Assembly (NCBI GenBank): GCA_030682715.1
Contig: JAUXNQ010000062.1
Coordinates: forward strand, 26,483-90,482
DNA length: 64,000 bases
DNA from: Methylotenera sp.
GTDB taxonomy: Bacteria; Pseudomonadota; Gammaproteobacteria; Burkholderiales; Methylophilaceae
Reading direction: 5' to 3'
Part shown: piece by piece, positions 58,122 through 64,000 of the stretch
How the letters are laid out: each line of letters begins with the position of its first letter
Numbering within the stretch: position 1 is the stretch's first letter
Made by a program: the position numbers and the translations under genes
Notes under the pieces: model-generated
Told to the model about the DNA's origin: nothing
Database searches by the model: none
Seen by the model: the letters and a program-made list of their open reading frames with translations, nothing else

Positions 58122-58907
58122 TTATAGCTCAAAAGTCTGTTGCCGACTCAGCGCTGTAATAGGCAAGCCCATATCCCACTCAGCTATTTCGTTCATAATA
58201 TTATGCGCGTCCTCACCTGGTTTTAAGTGGGTAATGTACACTTCAAGCTCACTTGCTAGATGCGCTACGTTCAACTTAGCCAGCTCTTGTGAAAGCAATG
58301 ATGGACATAGATGCTTAGATATCGTTGCCAGCTCAAACTCTTCGTTGCTAAAAGCCGTTTCTATAATCAAATACTTAAGGCGGCTTATCTTGTTCACTTC
58401 ATGCCATAACGCATCACAAGTCGTGGTGTCGCCAGTATAAACCAAACTATGATGCTCTCCTTCTATATGGTACCCAACCGCAGGAACCACATGATGAGCA
58501 GGCAATGGTGTGATTTTTCGTTTACCAAGCATTAATTTTTGTCCAAGTTCTATTTCTTGGTAGCGCAAAAATGGTGTGTCACTATTGGGTATGGCATTAA
58601 AATCTGGCCATATCTTCCAATTAAAAATATGTTCTTTCAGAATAGATAGCGTTTCTTTTCTCGCGTACACGGTAATCGGTTCGGTACGAATCCCCATGAC
58701 GGCATCTAACAATAGAGGAATGAATGCAATATGATCTAAGTGCGAATGTGTCACAAATATATGGCCAATGTTAAGCAACTCATCCATCGATAAATCACCA
58801 ACACCCGAGCCAGCATCAATCAGCACATCCTGATCTAGCAACAGTGATGTCGTGCGGTATTCTCCACCTATCCCACCGCTACAGCCAAGCACTTTGAGTT
58901 GTGTCAT
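58122..58907 (-). CDS. MBL-fold 3',5'-cyclic nucleotide phosphodiesterase-like hydrolase
   Basis: A metallo-beta-lactamase-fold hydrolase of 261 residues from ATG 58907, which has AAGGTG upstream; an earlier ATG at 58946 adds 13 residues. Metal ligands are in FVTHSHLDHIAF (HxHxDH), PLPAHHVVPAVGY and VYTGDTTTCDALW, with ITHLKPGEDAHNIM near the end. The LGCSGGIGGEYRTTSLLLD start fits the cpdP/PDE1-type class II phosphodiesterases. cAMP or cGMP hydrolysis fits the cNMP-binding protein downstream, but this is inference. Confidence 0.82.
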   Translation of the reverse strand: MTQLKVLGCSGGIGGEYRTTSLLLDQDVLIDAGSGVGDLSMDELLNIGHIFVTHSHLDHIAFIPLLLDAVMGIRTEPITVYARKETLSILKEHIFNWKIWPDFNAIPNSDTPFLRYQEIELGQKLMLGKRKITPLPAHHVVPAVGYHIEGEHHSLVYTGDTTTCDALWHEVNKISRLKYLIIETAFSNEEFELATISKHLCPSLLSQELAKLNVAHLASELEVYITHLKPGEDAHNIMNEIAEWDMGLPITALSRQQTFEL

Positions 58908-58984
58908 TTCGACATTCACCTTATTAACTATAATGATCTTTACCACTTATGAAGCCATGTACGGGCTATTTTTAGTACAATGTT

Positions 58985-59710
58985 ATGATTACCCCAACAT
59001 TTAAAATCGCCACCATCACCATGACTTATCAGCAACCACTTGAGCTAAGCTTCCCTACAAATAATAGCAAAATCGATGCCAGCGTTATCTGGCTACATGG
59101 TCTTGGTGCAGATGGATATGATTTTGAACCGATTGTTGAGCGCTTTTTAGAAAATCCATTATTTAGCACGGTACGATTTATATTGCCACATGCACCCGAA
59201 ATGCCTGTGACCAGGAATAATGGATATATCATGCCAGCTTGGTATGATATCTATGGCAACATCCCTGTTACACAAGAGGATGAGGCTGGGATTAAAGCAA
59301 GCCAAGAATACATCAACACATTGATTAATAATGAAATTAACAAAGGAATTTTATCCGAGCGAATCTTACTTGCAGGCTTTTCACAAGGCGGCGCGATTGC
59401 GCTACATACCGCCTTGCGTTACCCGCAAAAGTTGGCTGGCGTACTGGCACTTTCCACCTACTTGCCACTGCATACGCTATTAAGTAAAGAAGCAAGCACA
59501 GTCAACAGCAATACGCCAATTTTGATGGCTCACGGTGTTTATGATGATGTTATTTCACTAGAAATAGCAGCAAAATCGCGCGATTTACTACAAAACTGTC
59601 AATATTCCGTCAATTGGCGTGAATACAACATGGCACATTCACTTTGTGATCAAGAAATAATCGATATTCAAAGCTTTTTAAAACAAGTTTTGTCCTTAGA
59701 TTTGTCTTAA
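58985..59710 (+). CDS. Alpha/beta-hydrolase carboxylesterase (phospholipase/carboxylesterase family)
   Basis: A 241-residue serine hydrolase of the YpfH/EstB group: IWLHGLGADGYDFEPIVE (oxyanion), FILPHAPEMPVT, the nucleophile elbow GFSQGGAIALHTAL (Ser about 139), LMAHGVYDDVISLE (Asp) and YNMAHSLCDQE (His). ATG 59021 (MTYQQPL) may be the real start, removing 12 residues. Natural substrate unknown; family members act on short-chain esters or thioesters. Confidence 0.88.
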   Translation: MITPTFKIATITMTYQQPLELSFPTNNSKIDASVIWLHGLGADGYDFEPIVERFLENPLFSTVRFILPHAPEMPVTRNNGYIMPAWYDIYGNIPVTQEDEAGIKASQEYINTLINNEINKGILSERILLAGFSQGGAIALHTALRYPQKLAGVLALSTYLPLHTLLSKEASTVNSNTPILMAHGVYDDVISLEIAAKSRDLLQNCQYSVNWREYNMAHSLCDQEIIDIQSFLKQVLSLDLS

Positions 59711-59756
59711 GGTTTGGTAGAATAGCGGATTGATTAATCATAGCTACTGAGACGCG

Positions 59757-60026
59757 ATGTCTGCATCCAAAACAAAAAATACTGCCACTAGCGACAAAGA
59801 TGCACTCGAGCCAACGCTTAGCTTTGAGCAAGCGTTTAGCGAGCTAGAAAGCATCGTAGCGCAAATGGAGTCAGGACAAATGCCGCTAGAAGCTTCACTA
59901 GCAGCTTACAAACGTGGCAACTTACTGCTCACGTTTTGCCAACAATCGTTAGCTGATGTTGAACAACAAGTAAAAATACTAAATGAACGTCAACAACTTG
60001 TGCCGTTCAATGACAACAATGACTAA
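59757..60026 (+). CDS. xseB: Exodeoxyribonuclease VII small subunit XseB
   Basis: 89 residues with the family core FEQAFSELESIVAQMESGQMPLEASLAAYKRG (two overlapping halves) and a C-terminal coiled coil. Assembles with XseA, which is not in the window. It overlaps or abuts ispA, the usual xseB-ispA-dxs order. Confidence 0.93.
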   Translation: MSASKTKNTATSDKDALEPTLSFEQAFSELESIVAQMESGQMPLEASLAAYKRGNLLLTFCQQSLADVEQQVKILNERQQLVPFNDNND

Positions 60027-60930
60027 TACCAATATGACAGATAAGTCAGAAGTTGATTTTTTAATATGGGCAAAAGAGAAGCAAGACCATATTGAAATGG
60101 TACTCGACGAAGCACTGCCTAGTGAAACAACCGCTCCTGAGACATTGCATGAGGCTATGCGTTACAGCCTATTAGGTGGTGGTAAGCGTGTAAGAGCCTT
60201 ACTTTGTTATGCAGCCGCAGAATTATGTGCGACAAATACTGAGGTCACAGATGCGGCGGCCTGTACCGTAGAAATGATCCATGCATACTCATTAGTCCAT
60301 GATGACATGCCATGCATGGATAATGACGACTTACGCCGCGGCAAACCTAGCTGTCACAAACAATATGATGATGCCACCGCACTATTAGTTGGCGATGCCC
60401 TGCAAAGCTTAGCCTTTGACATACTCTCCACGCCTACACTTTGTGAAAATGCTAACCAGCAAATATCCATGCTCAATATTTTGGCAAAGGCATCTGGCTC
60501 ATTAGGCATGGCTGGAGGGCAAGCCATTGATTTAGCTTCAATTGGCAAACCACTCACGCAAACTGAATTAGAAACCATGCACAAGCTAAAAACTGGCGCA
60601 CTGATTCAGGCAGCGGCATTGTTGGGTGCAGCAGGCGGCACGCATGAGCAAATGTCTGCCATGATTTCATATGCAGAACATATAGGGCTGGCATTTCAAG
60701 TGGTTGACGACATTCTTGACGTTGAAGCAGACACTAGCACGTTAGGAAAGACTGCTGGCAAGGATGCCGATAGTAGCAAGCCTACGTATGTCACCATTTT
60801 AGGGTTAGATCTCGCAAAAAAATTGGCTGACCAACTATATGAAGCTGCCATTTTGGCATTAGCGCCATTTGGTGAAGATGCAAAACGCCTGCGCGAGTTA
60901 GCTGGATTTATTCTACACCGTAGCTTTTAA
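60010..60930 (+). CDS. ispA: Farnesyl diphosphate synthase IspA
   Basis: Condenses IPP with DMAPP and GPP to farnesyl diphosphate. Aspartate-rich motifs are HDDMPCMDNDDLRRGKPSCH and VVDDILDVEADTS; LLGGGKRVRALLCYAA is the IPP site. Three ATGs at 60010, 60019 and 60034 are possible starts; 60010 overlaps xseB by 17 bases and is chosen tentatively. The longest frame from 59983 would overlap it by 44. Confidence 0.93.
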   Translation: MTTMTNTNMTDKSEVDFLIWAKEKQDHIEMVLDEALPSETTAPETLHEAMRYSLLGGGKRVRALLCYAAAELCATNTEVTDAAACTVEMIHAYSLVHDDMPCMDNDDLRRGKPSCHKQYDDATALLVGDALQSLAFDILSTPTLCENANQQISMLNILAKASGSLGMAGGQAIDLASIGKPLTQTELETMHKLKTGALIQAAALLGAAGGTHEQMSAMISYAEHIGLAFQVVDDILDVEADTSTLGKTAGKDADSSKPTYVTILGLDLAKKLADQLYEAAILALAPFGEDAKRLRELAGFILHRSF

Positions 60931-60963
60931 CCCTACCCACATTAAATTAATGACACTCTGCTC

Positions 60964-62817
60964 GTGACCCCTCTATTAAACACTATTAACTACCCCGAAC
61001 AATTACGGTTACTTGAACGTAGGGAATTAACGCAACTTGCACAAGAGTTACGCTTATTTTTGGTAGACAGTGTCGCTAAAACTGGTGGGCATTTAGCGTC
61101 TAACCTTGGCGTAGTAGAACTCACCATTGCATTGCATTATGTATTTAACACACCAGATGATAAACTAGTATGGGATGTTGGGCATCAAACTTACCCGCAT
61201 AAAATATTGACTGGCCGCCGTGAAGCCATGCAAAACTTGCGTAAGCCACAAGGGATCGCTGGCTTTCCTAGACGCAATGAAAGCGCATACGACACTTTTG
61301 GCACTGGACACTCCAGCACATCAATCTCTGCAGCACTAGGGATGGCTGTCGCCGCGCAAAAAGCGGGGAGCGAGAGACGAGCTGTGGCGATTATTGGTGA
61401 CGGCGCCATGACTGCTGGCATGGCATTTGAAGCCCTGAACAATGCAGGCAACATGGATGCAAACCTGTTAGTTGTGCTCAACGACAATGACATGAGCATT
61501 TCTAACAATGTCGGCGCACTCAATAACTATTTAGCAAAGCTACTCTCTAGCCGCTTCTACGGTACCGTTAGAAAATCTGGGAAGAAAGTGCTATCAGCGT
61601 TACCGCCCATGATGGAATTTGCCAAGCGTGCAGAAGAACATGTTAAAGGCATGGTCACCCCTGGTACGTTGTTTGAAGAATTTGGCTTCAACTATATCGG
61701 GCCTATCGATGGCCACGACCTAGATGCCCTTATCGATACCCTGCACAATATTAAACAACTCAGTGGCCCTCAGTTTTTACACATCGTAACGCAAAAAGGT
61801 AAAGGCTTTGAACCTGCCGAAGAAAACCCTAATAAGTTTCATGGTGTAGGTAAATTTGACCCATTCAACGGCAACGCCATCAGTGCAAAATCAGCTAAGT
61901 CATATACCGAAATTTTTGGTGATTGGCTTGTTGACATGGCAGGTGCTGACGACAGGCTCATCGGCATTACTCCCGCAATGTGCGATGGTTCAGGCTTAAA
62001 TGCGTTTGCCAGCAAATACCCAGAACGCTATTACGATGTAGGTATCGCAGAACAGCACGCGCTTACATTTGCCGCAGGGATGGCTTGCGATGGGTTAAAA
62101 CCAGTAGTTGCTATCTACAGTACATTTTTACAACGTGCTTATGACCAACTGATTCATGACATTGCCTTACAAAACTTACCTGTTTTACTTGCGGTTGACC
62201 GCGCAGGCCTAGTGGGAGCGGACGGCCCCACACATGCTGGTAGTTTTGATTTAACCTACATGCGCTGTATTCCTAACATGGTGATCATGACCCCTAGTGA
62301 TGAAAATGAATGCCGCCAAATGCTCACAACTGGATTCTTGTACGATGGTGTAGCTGCGGTGCGCTACCCTAGAGGCAGTGGTACTGACGCTAAAGTAAGC
62401 AGCAAACTCGAACCGATAGAAATCGGTAAGGGCATGATAGCGCGTGAAGGTGAAAAAGTTGCGATTTTGGCATTTGGCTCTATGCTTGCACCAGCACTGG
62501 AAGCCGCTGAAACATTCAATGCGACAGTGGCTAATATGCGCTTTGTTAAGCCGATTGACCATGCCCTTATTGCACAAATTGCACAAGAGCATACGGTCAT
62601 TATCACCATAGAAGAAAATTGCATTATGGGGGGCGCAGGCTCTGCCGTGATGGAGGCGCTGCAATCTATACAAGCCAATATCCCACATACGATTAAAACA
62701 CTAAGCCTAGGCTTACCAGACCAATTTATAGAACACGGCGTTCATGAAACTATGCTCGCAAATTGCGGTCTAGACGCTGATGGGATAGTTTCTGCAATTG
62801 CGAAGCTAATAACCTAG
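60964..62817 (+). CDS. dxs: 1-deoxy-D-xylulose-5-phosphate synthase Dxs
   Basis: Thiamine-diphosphate enzyme that starts the MEP isoprenoid route. The 617 residues show [36 protein letters not shown], the ThDP motif [32 protein letters not shown] and [15 protein letters not shown]. Starts at GTG 60964, 33 bp after ispA. Confidence 0.97.
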   Translation: MTPLLNTINYPEQLRLLERRELTQLAQELRLFLVDSVAKTGGHLASNLGVVELTIALHYVFNTPDDKLVWDVGHQTYPHKILTGRREAMQNLRKPQGIAGFPRRNESAYDTFGTGHSSTSISAALGMAVAAQKAGSERRAVAIIGDGAMTAGMAFEALNNAGNMDANLLVVLNDNDMSISNNVGALNNYLAKLLSSRFYGTVRKSGKKVLSALPPMMEFAKRAEEHVKGMVTPGTLFEEFGFNYIGPIDGHDLDALIDTLHNIKQLSGPQFLHIVTQKGKGFEPAEENPNKFHGVGKFDPFNGNAISAKSAKSYTEIFGDWLVDMAGADDRLIGITPAMCDGSGLNAFASKYPERYYDVGIAEQHALTFAAGMACDGLKPVVAIYSTFLQRAYDQLIHDIALQNLPVLLAVDRAGLVGADGPTHAGSFDLTYMRCIPNMVIMTPSDENECRQMLTTGFLYDGVAAVRYPRGSGTDAKVSSKLEPIEIGKGMIAREGEKVAILAFGSMLAPALEAAETFNATVANMRFVKPIDHALIAQIAQEHTVIITIEENCIMGGAGSAVMEALQSIQANIPHTIKTLSLGLPDQFIEHGVHETMLANCGLDADGIVSAIAKLIT

Positions 62818-62859
62818 TGATATACTCAACTAATATTTGTAAAATTTAAGAAAATATAC

Positions 62860-63660
62860 ATGGATCAGACTACGCATAAAACCCCGATTGAAGACGTACA
62901 AAACACGGTAGATACACGCCATTTGGCTATTGATAAAGTTGGTATTAAGGCGATTCGCCATCCAGTTGTTGTAAAAGACAAAACAGGCGGTGAGCAACAT
63001 ACGGTTGCCATGTTTAACATGTACGTCCATCTACCGCAACAATTCAAGGGCACTCACATGTCTCGCTTTGTTGAAATTCTCAACATGAATGAGCATGCAA
63101 TCTCTGTTGAGTCATTTGAAACGATTCTTCGTGAAATGGTAAAGCGGCTTGAAGCGGAATCTGGCCACATTGAAATGACGTTCCCCTACTTTGTTAACAA
63201 AGCCGCGCCTATTTCTGGCGTAAAGAGCCTGTTAGACTACGAAGTCACTTTTATTGGCGAAATCCATCACGATAAATTTGAAATCACGGTGAAAGTACTG
63301 GTGCCAGTCACTAGCCTATGCCCATGCAGTAAAAAAATCTCTAACTATGGTGCCCATAATCAGCGCTCACATGTCACAGTAACAGCCCTGATTAATGACT
63401 TTATCTGGATAGAAGACATTATTGACTTAGTAGAGAAACAAGCATCATGTGAGCTTTACGGCTTATTGAAACGTCCAGACGAGAAATTTGTCACTGAACG
63501 CGCTTATGACAATCCAAAATTTGTTGAAGACATGGTGCGCGATGTTGCCGCGCAACTAAACGCAGAGAAACGTATTATTGCCTATACCGTTGAATCTGAA
63601 AATTTTGAATCCATTCACAACCATTCAGCCTATGCGTTAATAGAAAAAGATAAGCGCTAG
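62860..63660 (+). CDS. folE2: GTP cyclohydrolase FolE2
   Basis: Type IB GTP cyclohydrolase, first enzyme of folate synthesis and often used when zinc is scarce. The 266 residues show [33 protein letters not shown] (metal-binding Cys and Glu/His region) and [17 protein letters not shown]. It follows dxs by 42 bp; no Zur site was recognised. Confidence 0.95.
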   Translation: MDQTTHKTPIEDVQNTVDTRHLAIDKVGIKAIRHPVVVKDKTGGEQHTVAMFNMYVHLPQQFKGTHMSRFVEILNMNEHAISVESFETILREMVKRLEAESGHIEMTFPYFVNKAAPISGVKSLLDYEVTFIGEIHHDKFEITVKVLVPVTSLCPCSKKISNYGAHNQRSHVTVTALINDFIWIEDIIDLVEKQASCELYGLLKRPDEKFVTERAYDNPKFVEDMVRDVAAQLNAEKRIIAYTVESENFESIHNHSAYALIEKDKR

Positions 63661-63673
63661 CATTAAGAAATAA

Positions 63674-63700
63674 AAAAGCCACTTAAATTAAGTGGCTTTT
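63674..63700 (+). terminator. Terminator after folE2
   Basis: AAAAGCCACTTAA and TTAAGTGGCTTTT form a stem with almost no loop; A-run before and T-run after. Confidence 0.87.
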
Positions 63701-63752
63701 CTATACATGTCAGCTTGATTCTATAACAAAAATATTATAGCTGCTCCATCAA

Positions 63753-63802
63753 ATAACCCGATGCTGGGCCCCCGTCGCACAAAACCGTAATACCGACGAG
63801 AC
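63753..63802. repeat. Dispersed repeat copy B
   Basis: CCGATGCTG...CGACGAGAC, similar in order and spacing to 44603-44649. Joined directly to the transposase fragment. Confidence 0.55.
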
Positions 63803-64000
63803 TTTGTCGAAGCTCTTTTCTTTCACCACCTTGCCGCGCCGCGTCGATGCTTTCACTTAATAAGCGCTCAACCCCGGCTTCACCGATACGCTTACGCCAG
63901 CGGGTGAGTGAGGACGGATCAATCGGCGGCTCATGTTGGAAGTGCGTTTCACCACATGAAGTGTTGCCAATAGGGGTTCTCTACCCAGCTCCAGATCAGC
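63803..64000 (-). pseudogene. IS5-type transposase fragment, frameshifted, runs off right edge
   Basis: On the minus strand WSWVENPYWQHF, then after an extra A (within TTCATGTGG) a second frame reading GETHFQHEPPIDPSSLTRWR and KRIGEAGVERLLSESIDAAR. This is the N-terminal DDE transposase region typical of the IS5/IS1182-like group. After QGG the match stops at the repeat at 63753-63802. It is a broken remnant; any further part lies beyond the window. Confidence 0.8.

Noticed and set aside
61191..61523. Long reverse-strand open frame inside dxs
   Set aside because: It lies wholly antisense to a strongly conserved gene, has no family resemblance and no ribosome site.

Overview
The window looks like chromosome of an AT-leaning (by eye low-to-mid 40s % G+C) betaproteobacterium, most likely a methylotroph of the Methylophilaceae (Methylotenera/Methylophilus type). 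Supporting signs: the order grpE-dnaK-dnaJ, lptD-surA-pdxA-rsmA facing amgK-murU-pepP-ubiH, leuS-lptE-holA, a compact bioB-F-H-C-D cluster, FolE2 in place of classical FolE, and a secreted SRPBCC protein that resembles MxaD of methanol oxidisers. The genus is inferred from recalled gene order and proteins; no search was run. No rRNA, tRNA or CRISPR array was recognised.

Layout: 1-2.8 kb, LPS core and sugar genes (waaG 5' part, waaC, galE). 2.9-7.2 kb, heat-shock genes with two good sigma-32-type promoters and a frameshifted four-helix-bundle gene between dnaK and dnaJ. 7.5-11 kb, a cold-shock gene and pilB-pilC. 11-17.5 kb (minus), amgK-murU-pepP-ubiH-ubi hydroxylase-dsbC. 17.7-24.7 kb, lptD-surA-pdxA-rsmA, a palindromic element, adk and a small conserved-looking gene. 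25-32.7 kb, leuS-lptE-holA-proA-nadD and an M48/TPR lipoprotein. 32.7-37.4 kb (minus), the biotin operon. 37.5-50.7 kb, housekeeping genes (comF, trmL, gpsA, secB, grxC, rhodanese, gpmI, envC, aroC, rluE, icd) with two palindromic intergenic elements. 50.8-54.8 kb, a YbaL/Kef-type antiporter, a truncated creB, an MxaD-like gene and a type IV pilin gene behind a sigma-54 site. 54.7-56.9 kb, a mosaic of REP palindromes, repeated hairpins, pseudogene pieces and a REP-associated tyrosine transposase (RAYT). 56.8-59 kb, a cyclic-nucleotide-binding/rhodanese regulator and a metallo-beta-lactamase-fold phosphodiesterase. 59-63.7 kb, an esterase and xseB-ispA-dxs-folE2. The right edge holds a decayed IS5-type transposase fragment.

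The least ordinary part is 54.7-56.9 kb. At least nine copies of a G(T/G)AG-headed palindrome surround a RAYT gene whose last codons and stop lie inside one of those palindromes. A unit of about 0.3 kb containing the RAYT tail is tandemly duplicated, and two fragments of the 3' end of the neighbouring cNMP/rhodanese gene are interleaved with REP units. Other noncoding elements worth comparison are at 23.33-23.55, 44.63-44.87 and 48.00-48.15 kb. Most of the remaining window is ordinary core genome. I see no clear undescribed multi-gene system; the novelty is in repeat architecture, regulatory sites and a few decayed or orphan genes.
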